From: Moritella sp. 5
GTDB lineage: Bacteria; Pseudomonadota; Gammaproteobacteria; Enterobacterales; Moritellaceae
Direction: 5' to 3'
Assembly: GCF_018219455.1 (NCBI RefSeq)
Contig: NZ_CP056122.1
Coordinates: 2,418,001 to 2,482,000, forward strand
DNA: 64,000 bases
Position numbers and translations under genes: made by a program. The first letter of the stretch is position 1; every line of letters starts with the position of its first letter. The notes under the pieces were generated by a model. The model had not been told where the DNA came from. It saw only the letters and a list, made by a program, of their open reading frames with translations, and made no database searches. This document shows, piece by piece, positions 30,128 to 39,657 of the stretch.

Positions 30128-30143
30128 CGTGATAAAAATCACA
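30128..30143. promoter_or_regulatory. CRP-like site upstream of the porin
   Basis: CGTGA-TAAAAA-TCACA fits TGTGA-N6-TCACA at 9 of 10 positions, about 127 bp before the porin start. Confidence 0.55.
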
Positions 30144-30522
30144 ATAAAATTAATATAAAGTTATAAATAATGATTAAGATCTCATTAATAACTATGGCCT
30201 ACCATTAATTCACTGTAATAATTTACATGGTAAACTATGTGATCTGGATTTATTTATGAAATGAACTTTCATTACGCCTCTAACAATAAAGACTGAAATG
30301 ATAATTATTTACACGTAGGTAGCTGATTTTTAGTCATATTAATATCATCCCATTTAGAGTTGGCCTGCGAGAATTATGTTAATTATGATTATGCTTCATT
30401 TAATCAGAGGTGGTTTTTATGTTTGTTATTTCTCATACTGTGATTATTTAATTTATTCCTCACGCTTAGTTATTCATTAATAATGACTTTAATCACGTAA
30501 CATCCATAAAATTCATTATAAA

Positions 30523-30538
30523 AGTGATTTTTGTCACA
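30523..30538. promoter_or_regulatory. CRP-like site upstream of the chitobiase
   Basis: AGTGA-TTTTTG-TCACA fits TGTGA-N6-TCACA at 9 of 10 positions, about 97 bp before the start of the GH20 gene. Catabolite control of chitin use is known in Vibrio-like bacteria. Confidence 0.6.
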
Positions 30539-30634
30539 TTGGGTAGAAATCCTGCTGGTAAATACAGTTGATTATTTTATAGTCCAAATTAAGTTTAAGG
30601 TTAAAACTGATTTCATGCAAAGGAAGGGGTGGAT

Positions 30635-33289
30635 ATGAAAAAAACAGCAATAGCACTTGGATTAAGTCTTGCACTGGCAGGTTGTACTACAATGCCAGAA
30701 ACGTTATCGACACAAACGGTGGTTGATGCAATATCTTCATCTGTACAAGTTACTTATCAGGTAAATCAAAAGCTTGAATCTGATTCGGCTGCAATATGTA
30801 AAACACTTGGCGCTGGATGGGCAGCATGTCAAGATGCGACAATTCAACTGACTAATAACGGTGCTGCGATTAATTCTAATGAGTGGGAAATATACTTTCA
30901 TAGTATTCGTCGTATCTTAGATGTGAAATCACCTGAATTTACGATTGAACATATTAATGGTGACCTACATAAACTAACACCTACAGATAAATTTAAAGGC
31001 TTTGATGCAAATTCAACAGTAGAAATAAACTTCATCGCAGAGTACCCGTCATTATTTGAAACCGATGTGATCCCACGCTATTACGTAACAGCCGAAAATG
31101 CAGAACCAAAAGTCATCGCAAGTACTGATACCGAAGATATGTCAAAGATCATCACACCATTAACAGGCGAAAACTTAAAGCGTCATGCCGATGATAACAG
31201 CATAATTATGAATGCAAATACGCGGTTTGATAAAAACAAAGCGACTGCACAACTGTCAGTATCTACAATTGCAAACAAGATTTTACCAACACCTGTTTGG
31301 CAAGATATCGCTATTAGAGGAAGCGCAGACCTTAGTAAAGGCATTAACATTAATGCTCCAGGCATGAATACGGCGTCACTTGCTGCTGTTACAAGCCGAT
31401 TTGATGATTTCGGTGTGAATGTTTCAGGTAAATACCCAGTAAATGTGACTATTGCACCTCTACAATTAGATACTGATTATGCTAAATCAGGTGGCTACAG
31501 CCTTGATATTTCAGATAGCAGCGCCGAGATTATTGCGTTTGATAATGCTGGTGCACTCTACGCTTTACAATCTATCGCATCCTTAATTCCATCCGATTTT
31601 TTGTCGAATAAAACCATTTCACAAGTAAGCGTTAAAGATGCGCCAAACTTTGAATACCGCGGAATGGAAGTTGATATTGCACGTAACTTCCACAGTAAAG
31701 CATCGCTTTTACGTTTACTCGATCAAATGAGTGCGTATAAATTGAATAAATTCCATATTCACCTGACTGATGACGAAGGCTGGCGCTTGGCCATTCCAGG
31801 ATTACCAGAGTTAACCGATGTTGGCTCACAACGTTGCCACGATTTAGACGAAAACAGCTGTTTATTACCTCAACTTGGGTCTGGTCCAACATCAGATAAC
31901 CTCGGTTCAGGTTATTTATCTAAAGAAGATTACATCGAATTAGTCCAATATGCTGATGCGCGTAACATTGAAGTCATTCCAGAAATTGATATGCCAGCGC
32001 ACGCGCGTGCTGGCGTGATTTCAATGGAAGCACGTTACAAAAAATACAAAGATTCCGATATTACAAAAGCAAATGAATACCGCTTAGCAGATCCTGATGA
32101 TGAATCCGTTTATACAACCATTCAATTCTACAATGACGGTATTTTAAATCCTTGTATGGATTCAACTTATAAGTTCATTAGTAAAGTTATTTCTGAAGTA
32201 CAGTTAATGCACCTAGAAGCCGGCCAGCCATTAAAAACATGGCACATGGGCGGTGATGAAGCTAAAAATATTCATTTAGGCAATGGTTATGAGCAGACAG
32301 GCGGGTCAACAGCTTGGAAAGGTGATAAAGACTTAACTAAAGAATCAATGCCGTGGGCTAAATCACCACAATGTATCGCGCAAGTTGCCGCAGATGATAG
32401 CTTAGAAACTGCGCATGATCTTGGCCCTATGTTTGTTAAAAAAGTCGCAAATATCATTTCCGCTGCAGGCATTGAAAAAACACAACTCTGGCAAGATGGG
32501 CTTAAAGATGTTGATCCTAAAGATCTGCCATTGATCGCCGTTGCTAACGTTTGGGAAACCTTGTATTGGGGCGGTGCCAACGCATCAAATCACATGGTAG
32601 AACAAGGGTTTGAAGTCGTTCAATCACATCCGGATTACCTGTATTTCGATTTCCCTCAGGAAGTAAACCCGAAAGAACGTGGTTACTATTGGGCAACACG
32701 TTATACAGACAGTAAAAAGGTATTTAAATTCTCACCGAACAACTTACCTCAGAATGCTGAAACATCTAAAGACCGCGATGGTAATAACTTTAATATAAAA
32801 GGTGACACGGAAAAACGTGGTTACAATGGTATTTCGGGTCAGCTTTGGAGTGAGGTAGTACGTACAGATGAACAGTTTGAGTACATGGTATTCCCACGGA
32901 TCTTACCATTAGCAGAACGTGCGTGGCATAAAGCATCATGGGAACTTAATTATGTTAAAGATCGCGAATTCAAAGGTGGCGAGACCACATTTGTCGACAC
33001 GAACAAGCAGCAGACTGAGTGGATTCAGTTTGCGAACATCATTGGACAACGTGAACTGGCTAAAATAGATTCAACCGGTATTCAATATCGTTTACCAGTA
33101 CCAGGTGGGAAAATAGAGTCAGGTAAATTGGTTACGAACGTTGCATTCCCTGGTCTAGAGGTACAATACAGCACAGACTCAGGTTCATCATGGGTAACTT
33201 GGACTAAACCTGTTGAGGTCACATCAGCAGAGCTAAGAACGGTATCCCCCGATGGTAAACGCTTTAGTCGTATCACAAGCGTAAAATAA
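30635..33289 (+). CDS. Chitobiase, beta-N-acetylhexosaminidase (GH20), lipoprotein
   Basis: This enzyme splits N,N'-diacetylchitobiose to GlcNAc. The 884-aa protein has a lipobox (LALAGC, Cys about residue 17), an N-terminal CHB_HEX carbohydrate-binding domain (about 35-195), a GH20b domain, the TIM barrel with the catalytic Asp-Glu pair (WHMGGDEAKN, about residue 540), and a C-terminal domain (about 810-884). ATG 30635 is chosen over GTG 30629 because AGGAAGGGG at 30621 is better spaced. The outer-membrane lipoprotein location is inferred. Confidence 0.94.
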   Translation: MKKTAIALGLSLALAGCTTMPETLSTQTVVDAISSSVQVTYQVNQKLESDSAAICKTLGAGWAACQDATIQLTNNGAAINSNEWEIYFHSIRRILDVKSPEFTIEHINGDLHKLTPTDKFKGFDANSTVEINFIAEYPSLFETDVIPRYYVTAENAEPKVIASTDTEDMSKIITPLTGENLKRHADDNSIIMNANTRFDKNKATAQLSVSTIANKILPTPVWQDIAIRGSADLSKGININAPGMNTASLAAVTSRFDDFGVNVSGKYPVNVTIAPLQLDTDYAKSGGYSLDISDSSAEIIAFDNAGALYALQSIASLIPSDFLSNKTISQVSVKDAPNFEYRGMEVDIARNFHSKASLLRLLDQMSAYKLNKFHIHLTDDEGWRLAIPGLPELTDVGSQRCHDLDENSCLLPQLGSGPTSDNLGSGYLSKEDYIELVQYADARNIEVIPEIDMPAHARAGVISMEARYKKYKDSDITKANEYRLADPDDESVYTTIQFYNDGILNPCMDSTYKFISKVISEVQLMHLEAGQPLKTWHMGGDEAKNIHLGNGYEQTGGSTAWKGDKDLTKESMPWAKSPQCIAQVAADDSLETAHDLGPMFVKKVANIISAAGIEKTQLWQDGLKDVDPKDLPLIAVANVWETLYWGGANASNHMVEQGFEVVQSHPDYLYFDFPQEVNPKERGYYWATRYTDSKKVFKFSPNNLPQNAETSKDRDGNNFNIKGDTEKRGYNGISGQLWSEVVRTDEQFEYMVFPRILPLAERAWHKASWELNYVKDREFKGGETTFVDTNKQQTEWIQFANIIGQRELAKIDSTGIQYRLPVPGGKIESGKLVTNVAFPGLEVQYSTDSGSSWVTWTKPVEVTSAELRTVSPDGKRFSRITSVK

Positions 33290-33349
33290 TTAACCATCGT
33301 TATAAATAGCATGATTATAAACGACTTAAGGTAATAACAAGAGATAACA

Positions 33350-33895
33350 ATGATGAAACTTAAATTTTTAGCACCACTACTACCACTTACAATGTCAGCC
33401 TGTACAAATACTTACCAAGATGCGAACGCAGAGCAATTTCAAGATATGGTCTCAATTAAACAAACTTGGGAAGGTAAAAGGTTAACAGGGCCAGCGATAA
33501 CATTAGAGCCACAAGCTGGAACCAGCCAAGCACTATTTACTGCCGATGCCTATATGTATGGCAGAGAAAGTAAGAACGACAAACATCAAATAAATACGCG
33601 TGTTAACCTACTTGTTAAGCACACAGATTTTGGTTTTGAATATGGATTTGTGTCTTTAAACGGACATCAATCTGTCGCGATTAAACAAGAGCGAGCAACA
33701 TTTAGAACATGTGATGAGTTATGTGTTTACGACCAAATGTTCTCATTTTCGTTACCAAAGGACCTAGGTAATGATGATCTGACCATTAGACTGCAAGAAA
33801 AAGCGGGGAGTAAACACGGTCCACTTATCACGCTGCCTACAGAGTATCTGAAAGGTTATCAACATGTGCAGGCCGAAATTAAAGCCAGTAATTAG
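33350..33895 (+). CDS. Putative lipoprotein of unknown function
   Basis: I do not recognise the family. The 181-aa protein begins MMKLKFLAPLLPLTMSAC, a lipoprotein signal with Cys at about 18. The mature part is beta-rich, with a CDELC pair. It lies 60 bp after the chitobiase on the same strand, so a chitin-related role is possible but only by position. Confidence 0.65.
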   Translation: MMKLKFLAPLLPLTMSACTNTYQDANAEQFQDMVSIKQTWEGKRLTGPAITLEPQAGTSQALFTADAYMYGRESKNDKHQINTRVNLLVKHTDFGFEYGFVSLNGHQSVAIKQERATFRTCDELCVYDQMFSFSLPKDLGNDDLTIRLQEKAGSKHGPLITLPTEYLKGYQHVQAEIKASN

Positions 33896-33929
33896 TACAA
33901 GGTTGTAAGCTTGTACTAATATGCCCTAA

Positions 33930-34109
33930 TTATAATGAGCTGCCTTTGTGTGCTGTACATATTTGAGTGAATGTTTGAATAACAGAACCGTTTTGTAATT
34001 TACATTGCACTTCCGGCCCTAATACTCCAGAGCCTTGCCCTTCGGTTGCACTCACTGAAAATGTAACTGAAGGTATCACTAACACCATCAATAAAATTAA
34101 TTGTTTCAT
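33930..34109 (-). CDS. Small secreted protein (59 aa) of unknown function
   Basis: ATG at 34109 is preceded by AGGA at six bases. The product has a signal peptide (KQLILLMVLVIPSVTFSVSA) and a short mature chain of about 38 residues with two Cys (VQCKLQNGS and QICTAHKG) spaced to form a disulfide. It is too short to appear in ordinary gene lists. The good ribosome site, signal peptide and Cys pair together support a real gene. Family unknown. Confidence 0.65.
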   Translation of the reverse strand: MKQLILLMVLVIPSVTFSVSATEGQGSGVLGPEVQCKLQNGSVIQTFTQICTAHKGSSL

Positions 34110-34227
34110 AGTATTCCTACTGTTTTATTTAAGTAGATACATAGATGTATCATCCTCTACTTTGTAATAGTAGACAGTAGGTAATTAACTTCAAGTTTGA
34201 TAAATTAATTTATACTAAAAATTAAGA

Positions 34228-36024
34228 CTATCTCGATTTATGCTTATATACAGCCGTATCAAACTGCAGTTCGCAAAGACGTTTATATAAAGTCGATTCA
34301 TTCATCAATTGAGAGTGCGTTCCTTGAGCAACAATTTCCCCTTTATCCATCAGTAAAATAAGGTCTGCATTTACAACTGTCGATAACCGATGGGCAATAA
34401 TAAGTGTCGTTCTATTTTCCATTAATTTTTCAAGTGCTGCTTGAACATGATGTTCACTTTCTGCATCGAGAGCACTGGTTGCTTCATCAAGTAATAATAC
34501 TTCAGGGTCTTTTAAAATCGCACGGGCGAGGGCGATACGTTGTTTTTGACCACCGGACAAACGCACACCTTGCTCACCTAGAAAACTGTTGTAACCTTCT
34601 GGTAGTTGATCAATAAATTCATTCGCATGGGCTAGTTCAGCAGCTTTAATCACATCTTCATCTGAAGCGGTTGGATCACCATAGCGAATGTTATGCCAAA
34701 CATCAGCGCTAAATAAGACCGGGTGTTGCGGTACCATGCCCATTCGTTTGCGCACATCATTCAGTTCTAACTCATTAATATTGATATTATTAAACAGTAC
34801 ATGACCCATTTGCGGATCATAAAATCGCTGTAACAGTTCAAACAGTGTCGTTTTACCTGCGCCTGATGGACCAACCAATGCGACGACTTTACCTTTCGGG
34901 ATTTTAAGATTAATTGATTTTAAAGCAGCTGTATTTGGGCGTGATGGATAATAAAAATTCAAGTTTTTAAATTCAATAATATTGTCATGTTGCTTCGTGA
35001 TTTCTTTCGGTGTATCAGGTGATTGTATCTTGCTTGTGACTTCAAGTAATTCTAACAACCGTGTGGCAGAACCAGCCGCCCGCTGCAATTCTCCATAGAC
35101 CTCGGAAATAGTAGCGACCGACATAGCGACCATAATGGCATAAAACAAAAACGCACCTAATTCACCGGCTGTCATTTTTCCTTCGAGAACATCCATGCCG
35201 CCAATCCAAAGCATTATACTAATGGCACTAAATGTCAGGAATATAACAATTGCGATTAATAGCGAACGTTGTTTAATTCTATCTTTTGCCACTGTAAATG
35301 CATTTTCTACTTCATTAGCAAACGATAATTGTTCTTTTTCTTCATGCGTATAGCTTTGTACGACTTTAATGTTTTGAATTATTTCACCGGCATATGTACC
35401 AATATCTGCAATTGCATCTTGACTACTTGCAGCCAATACTCTTACTTTTCTACCATAGATAAGTATAGGAATAAGGATAAAAGGGACACAAGCAACAACC
35501 CATAAAGTCAGTCCTAAATTTGTGACTAATAACATAATCAAGCCACCAAATAACATGAGCACACTCCGTAATGCCATTGAAAACGAAGAACCAATGATAG
35601 ACTGAAGTAGTGTGGTGTCAGTTGTTAGCCTTGACATTATTTCACCACTTCGATTTTCCTCAAAGTAATTTGGGTGAAGCTTAATAACCTGATTAAAAAC
35701 TGCTTTTCGTATGTCAGCACTCACTCGTTCACCTAACCATGACATTAAGTAAAATCGGCTAAATGTACCGACAGCAAGTAATGTTATGAGTACAATAAGC
35801 ACAAATATGGCGTTTTTTAATTGTGTTTCTGACCCCGCAATAAAGCCATTATCAATCACAAACCTAACCCCTTGGCCTATTGATAAGTTAACCCCCGCGG
35901 TCACCAAAAGAGCAAGTAGGGCGTACATTACCATCAGTTTATAAGGCTTAATAAAAGCAAATATAGGTAATAAACTTGTAAATGCCTGAGTCTTATTTAT
36001 TTTCCCCGATAATCTTGCACTCAT
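34228..36024 (-). CDS. MsbA/BmrA-like ABC exporter (fused permease-ATPase)
   Basis: A 598-aa half-transporter that should work as a homodimer. Six membrane helices (about residues 25-310) are followed by an ATPase with Walker A GPSGAGKTT, signature LSGGQKQR, Walker B VLLLDEATSALD and the switch His in IIAHRLST. Similar exporters move lipids, peptides or drugs; the substrate is not evident. Confidence 0.88.
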   Translation of the reverse strand: MSARLSGKINKTQAFTSLLPIFAFIKPYKLMVMYALLALLVTAGVNLSIGQGVRFVIDNGFIAGSETQLKNAIFVLIVLITLLAVGTFSRFYLMSWLGERVSADIRKAVFNQVIKLHPNYFEENRSGEIMSRLTTDTTLLQSIIGSSFSMALRSVLMLFGGLIMLLVTNLGLTLWVVACVPFILIPILIYGRKVRVLAASSQDAIADIGTYAGEIIQNIKVVQSYTHEEKEQLSFANEVENAFTVAKDRIKQRSLLIAIVIFLTFSAISIMLWIGGMDVLEGKMTAGELGAFLFYAIMVAMSVATISEVYGELQRAAGSATRLLELLEVTSKIQSPDTPKEITKQHDNIIEFKNLNFYYPSRPNTAALKSINLKIPKGKVVALVGPSGAGKTTLFELLQRFYDPQMGHVLFNNININELELNDVRKRMGMVPQHPVLFSADVWHNIRYGDPTASDEDVIKAAELAHANEFIDQLPEGYNSFLGEQGVRLSGGQKQRIALARAILKDPEVLLLDEATSALDAESEHHVQAALEKLMENRTTLIIAHRLSTVVNADLILLMDKGEIVAQGTHSQLMNESTLYKRLCELQFDTAVYKHKSR

Positions 36025-36190
36025 TATATTTACCTTCGCTTTAGATTGATTGATAATCAGAATAGCAGACTTGTATCAAGCTAATTAAGATTATAGCGAT
36101 AAGTAGATACCAACTTTTTACAGTAACTGTTGTCTCACCCTAATACCCAAGATAACTATTTTATCATTATCAATAAGAGCGAAGCATTTT

Positions 36191-36646
36191 ATGTTTAAAA
36201 CATTACAAAGTTTATTTAAACAATTCACTAATGAAACCGCTTCAATAGGCAGTGCTAATACTAGAGAATTTGAATTATCAATGGCTGCATTGTTATGTGA
36301 AGTCGCCAGTGCTGACAATGTCATAAGTGAAAAAGAAAAAAATGCAAAGTCACACCAACTTGCAGTGTTACTCGATATCAATATTGAAAGAGCTAATGAA
36401 TTGTTAACTCTTGCTCAGGGAAATAGTGACGAATCGGTATCAATTTATGAGTTCACCTCTAAATTACGTAACATCGATTATGCACAACGCTATGTACTAA
36501 CAGAGGCTATGTGGCATGTCGCTTATGCCGATGGCATTCTTGACCCATATGAAGAAGCTTTGATCAGACAAGTATCAGAACTTATCTACATTACACATTC
36601 AGATTTCATCAAAGCAAAATTAGCCGCATATCCAGAGCCTTTATAA
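36191..36646 (+). CDS. TerB-family (tellurite resistance TerB-like) protein
   Basis: The 151-aa helical protein matches the TerB fold: AALLCEVASADNVISEKE and MWHVAYADGILDPYEEALIRQVSELI, both with acidic metal-binding patterns. Single-domain TerB proteins are common and are not proof of tellurite resistance; no other ter genes are nearby. Confidence 0.85.
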   Translation: MFKTLQSLFKQFTNETASIGSANTREFELSMAALLCEVASADNVISEKEKNAKSHQLAVLLDINIERANELLTLAQGNSDESVSIYEFTSKLRNIDYAQRYVLTEAMWHVAYADGILDPYEEALIRQVSELIYITHSDFIKAKLAAYPEPL

Positions 36647-36676
36647 TAGTTATCATTTCTGTGACCGTATAAAACC

Positions 36677-36705
36677 AAAGCCTGATCATACGAGCAGGCT
36701 TTTTT
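36677..36705 (+). terminator. Terminator after the TerB gene
   Basis: AAAGCCTG / CAGGCTTTTTT stem-loop with T-run, 30 bp after the stop. Confidence 0.88.
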
Positions 36706-36714
36706 GTGTGTAAA

Positions 36715-36741
36715 TAATTTCATACTGTTCGTATGAAATTA
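36715..36741 (-). terminator. Hairpin downstream of the PEP-CTERM gene
   Basis: Perfect 11-bp stem TAATTTCATAC / GTATGAAATTA with 5-nt loop, 10 bp beyond the stop of the PEP-CTERM gene on the minus strand. Confidence 0.5.
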
Positions 36742-36751
36742 TGCTTCGCTA

Positions 36752-37504
36752 TTAGAGACTCGTCTGAAATTCATTATTGCGAATTTTCTTTAATACTATA
36801 ACCCGACTTGATACTAGTAATATGATTCCTAATGCTAAAATGGCGATTGAAGATGGTTCTGGCACTGACGGACTGACTTCTTCCTCGAATCCTGCATAGC
36901 GAACCTGTGATTGAGAATAGTTATAAAAACCAAATTTGCCGGTATTAAAGCTCCCTGACACATCAAAGATATTCGTACCATCAATACCGATTTTAATTCC
37001 AGTCGTTGTAAAGTCTAAAGTGAAATCGTAAACAGTATTATCTGCCCACCCGTTACTTGGATCATAGTTAGATGCTAGGACAGTTATATCTGAACCTGTA
37101 TGATCCCAATAATTTACATTTGGACCGCTAGTTTTTGACAGCGTAAAACCAGATGGAGCATACCCCCATGCATGGTTTTGAGTACCTTGTTTCCAATCAA
37201 AAAGTAAAAAATTATTACTATTATTATACCCGAAAGCAAAACCTATATAGTCGTCGTCACTTGTAGTTTCAACTCCAAAAGAGCCCTCAAATATACTATC
37301 TATATAGTTAGAGTCACTAAGAAAGAAAGTTGGATCTCCGTTTATGGTTTGTAAAACGCTTGTCCCTGTACCATCTACGGTCCAAGTTCCTCCAGAGGTA
37401 GGTGTCCAGGTGTTTAAGTCAAGCAATCCCGCATTAACAAAGCTGCTCATAGATAAAAATAAGACAGCTAAACTGGTTTTCAACATTCTTATATGCATAT
37501 GCAT
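36752..37504 (-). CDS. PEP-CTERM sorting-signal surface protein
   Basis: The 250-aa protein has a signal peptide (TSLAVLFLSMSSFVNA), a beta-rich central domain of the thrombospondin C-terminal/concanavalin-like type (YIGFAFGYNNSNNFLLFDWKQG), and a C-terminal PEP-CTERM signal: PEPSSIAILALGIILLVSS followed by basic residues. Such signals are processed by exosortase and are linked to exopolysaccharide-producing envelopes. No exosortase is in this window. Confidence 0.88.
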   Translation of the reverse strand: MHMHIRMLKTSLAVLFLSMSSFVNAGLLDLNTWTPTSGGTWTVDGTGTSVLQTINGDPTFFLSDSNYIDSIFEGSFGVETTSDDDYIGFAFGYNNSNNFLLFDWKQGTQNHAWGYAPSGFTLSKTSGPNVNYWDHTGSDITVLASNYDPSNGWADNTVYDFTLDFTTTGIKIGIDGTNIFDVSGSFNTGKFGFYNYSQSQVRYAGFEEEVSPSVPEPSSIAILALGIILLVSSRVIVLKKIRNNEFQTSL

Positions 37505-37710
37505 TCCTTATTAATATCTTTTAGCTATTTTGGTAAGCGTATTTTATTGCTTATAGCAATAGCACTTTGATAGAGCTGCAATAAACACACCAAAAATTAA
37601 ATAATAGTAATAACAAATGGTTGAAGCATAACTTAATATTTTATGAACCTTTTTGTAAAAAAAGCCGACAGTACAAAATCAGCATTATAAATTCTGTTAT
37701 AAACACTCTA

Positions 37711-37790
37711 TTTTTAACACAATCATTAGGAACGTTAATGTTTAAGAAAATCATATTATGTCTCTCCGTCATTTGTTCAGGGTTTCAGCT
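37711..37790 (+). repeat. Duplicated 5' end of the secreted-protein gene at 39235
   Basis: About 80 bp around 37711-37790 closely match 39205-39281, covering the CTATTTTTAACACAA leader, the start codon and the first 15 or so codons (MFKKIILCL). The copy here breaks off into TRAP permease sequence. Confidence 0.8.
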
Positions 37791-38025
37791 AATGGGGATC
37801 GAGATTATCTGATTCGCGATATTATTCGTGATGATGATTGAATGCGCTCTGGTTACTCCACCTGTCGGCTTAAACCTATTTACGATACAAGCAGTAACAG
37901 GCAGCCCAATAATCGATATAACTAAAGGTGTAACTCCTTTTTTCATACTCATTTTATTGGCGGTTTTGATTATCTACCTGTTACCAGAGATCGCGTTATT
38001 TATCCCTTATCATTACACGGGGTAG
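37738..38025 (+). pseudogene. Chimeric remnant: signal-peptide fragment joined to the C-terminal end of a TRAP transporter large permease (DctM)
   Basis: The ATG at 37738 encodes MFKKIILCLSVICSGF, the same start as the 39235 gene, then runs into LMGIEII and a TGA at 37810-37812. Past the stop the same frame continues with CALVTPPVGLNLFTIQAV and ends ALFIP, the conserved end of DctM/SiaM-type TRAP permeases. The rest of the transporter is missing, so this is debris of a deletion or rearrangement. Its last 26 bases overlap the 3' end of the convergent BASS gene. Confidence 0.75.
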
Positions 38026-38938
38026 GAGGTGTCTCCTCACGCTGCGACCAGTATCCAGCCAATAATGCACCGGATAAATTATGCCACACAGAAAATATAG
38101 CCGCAGGTAAAGCTGCCAGCGGAGTAAAGAATTTCATCGCCAGCGCGGTCGCTAACCCCGAATTTTGTAATCCGACCTCTAATGAAATGGTTCGACAAAT
38201 CGTTTTATTGAATCCCATTAAACGGCAACAGATATACCCAAGCAATAATCCGATGCTGTTATGCAAAACAACAGCAAGTGCAATCAAGGGACCAAGCTGT
38301 GCAAATTGTTTTGCATTAAGTGCGACAATAATCATAATTGCGGTGACAATCGATAGCATAGAGATAAGAGGTAATATAGGAGTAATACGAGTAATTTTAC
38401 TTCCTATCAATTGGTTTATTAGCAAACCGATACTCACAGGTAATAATACAATTTTAACTAGGCTCCATATCATCACAGCCATTGGAATATCTACTTTTTG
38501 GCCAATCAATAACTCTGCCAATAAGGGGGTTAATACGACGCCAAGCAGTGTTGACGTTGCCGTCATGGTGATAGATAAAGCAACATCGCCTTTCGCCAAA
38601 TAGCACACTACATTCGACGCAGTCCCACCTGCCACAGTTCCAACTAATACCATACCTATCATCAGAGATTCATCCAAACCCATAAATATGCTAATCATTA
38701 ACGCGACCAAAGGCATAATAGTAAATTGTAGTAATACTCCGGCACCAACCGCATATTTATACGTAAGCACATTGGTAAAATCACGAAAACTGAGTGTTAA
38801 CCCCATGGATAACATAATGATAATCAATAATGGAACAATATAACCTTTGAAAGAAATCAAAAGTTCGGGTTGAACATAGGCGAAAATAGCCCCCAAAAGT
38901 GCCCATAGCGGGAAAAGAGCTGTAATTCTATTTAACAT
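38000..38938 (-). CDS. Bile acid:sodium symporter (BASS) family transporter
   Basis: A 312-aa membrane protein with about nine to ten helices and the BASS sodium-site motifs (GTVAGGTASNVVCYLAKGD and SLEVGLQNSGLATALAMKFF). Family members import organic anions with Na+. The C-terminal tail (EETPPTPCNDKG) runs into sequence shared with the dctM remnant, so the end may have been altered by the rearrangement. Confidence 0.88.
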   Translation of the reverse strand: MLNRITALFPLWALLGAIFAYVQPELLISFKGYIVPLLIIIMLSMGLTLSFRDFTNVLTYKYAVGAGVLLQFTIMPLVALMISIFMGLDESLMIGMVLVGTVAGGTASNVVCYLAKGDVALSITMTATSTLLGVVLTPLLAELLIGQKVDIPMAVMIWSLVKIVLLPVSIGLLINQLIGSKITRITPILPLISMLSIVTAIMIIVALNAKQFAQLGPLIALAVVLHNSIGLLLGYICCRLMGFNKTICRTISLEVGLQNSGLATALAMKFFTPLAALPAAIFSVWHNLSGALLAGYWSQREETPPTPCNDKG

Positions 38939-39234
38939 GTATTATCCTTTTTAAATTTGTGCGCATTCATTTGCAGCTGAAGTATGTGTAATTAATTGTC
39001 CAGTTATTGGTTCCGTTTTAAACGTAGATCGATTTTAACCCTTTTAAAACATTAGCTATTTTGTAATTTTGTGACTAAGCATTATAGTCAAAAGGGGTAG
39101 TGTGTAAACACATCATCTTTACCCTTATTCATTTCTTTTAAACCTTGAGCACTCATAATAAATTGGCTAGACGAAATACCCATTGTTGGGTATTATTAAT
39201 AATTCTATTTTTAACACAACAATTAGGAACGTTA

Positions 39235-39657
39235 ATGTTTAAGAAAATAATATTATGTCTCCCCGTCATTTTTTCAGGGTTTACTTATGCAAGCTGTAGC
39301 GTGCCCAATAGTTTGGAAAATATGACGTTGATCAATCATGTTGAATCCCAATACAGTGCAACGAATCCGAATGCAGGAGCTATATCGAAAGTTACCTATA
39401 CGACAGATCGTTATCTTAACGAATTTCTTAATAAAGAAATTGGTCCTTTCACTGGATCTTATACTTATAAAGTACTCGACGATGAAAATGGTGTCGGTAT
39501 CTATTTGGGTGACGAAACAAAACCACTGAACAAACCCTCACATACAGTTATCTTCAAATGCTTAACGGATAAATATGGTATGGCGATCTTTACTCAAATA
39601 GCCGGCGCTAATGAGCCTGTAGGCAGACAAAATACTCTTACCTATACGATAATGTGA
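39235..39657 (+). CDS. Secreted protein of unknown function
   Basis: The 140-aa product starts with a signal peptide (FKKIILCLPVIFSGFTYA, cut before SCSVPN). The mature part has two Cys (SCSV; IFKCLTD) and no family I recognise. The frame is open from 39145, but the signal peptide and the copied 5' end at 37738 both mark 39235 as the start. Confidence 0.65.
   Translation: MFKKIILCLPVIFSGFTYASCSVPNSLENMTLINHVESQYSATNPNAGAISKVTYTTDRYLNEFLNKEIGPFTGSYTYKVLDDENGVGIYLGDETKPLNKPSHTVIFKCLTDKYGMAIFTQIAGANEPVGRQNTLTYTIM

Larger units (their letters stand above)
30002..30634. other. Divergent regulatory region between the porin and chitobiase genes
   Basis: About 630 bp of AT-rich DNA with no supported gene. 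Two CRP-like palindromes are present, one nearer each gene, and are listed separately. Confidence 0.6.

Noticed and set aside
36191-36646. Tellurite resistance operon
   Set aside because: Only a TerB-fold protein is present; no terC, terD or terZ neighbours.
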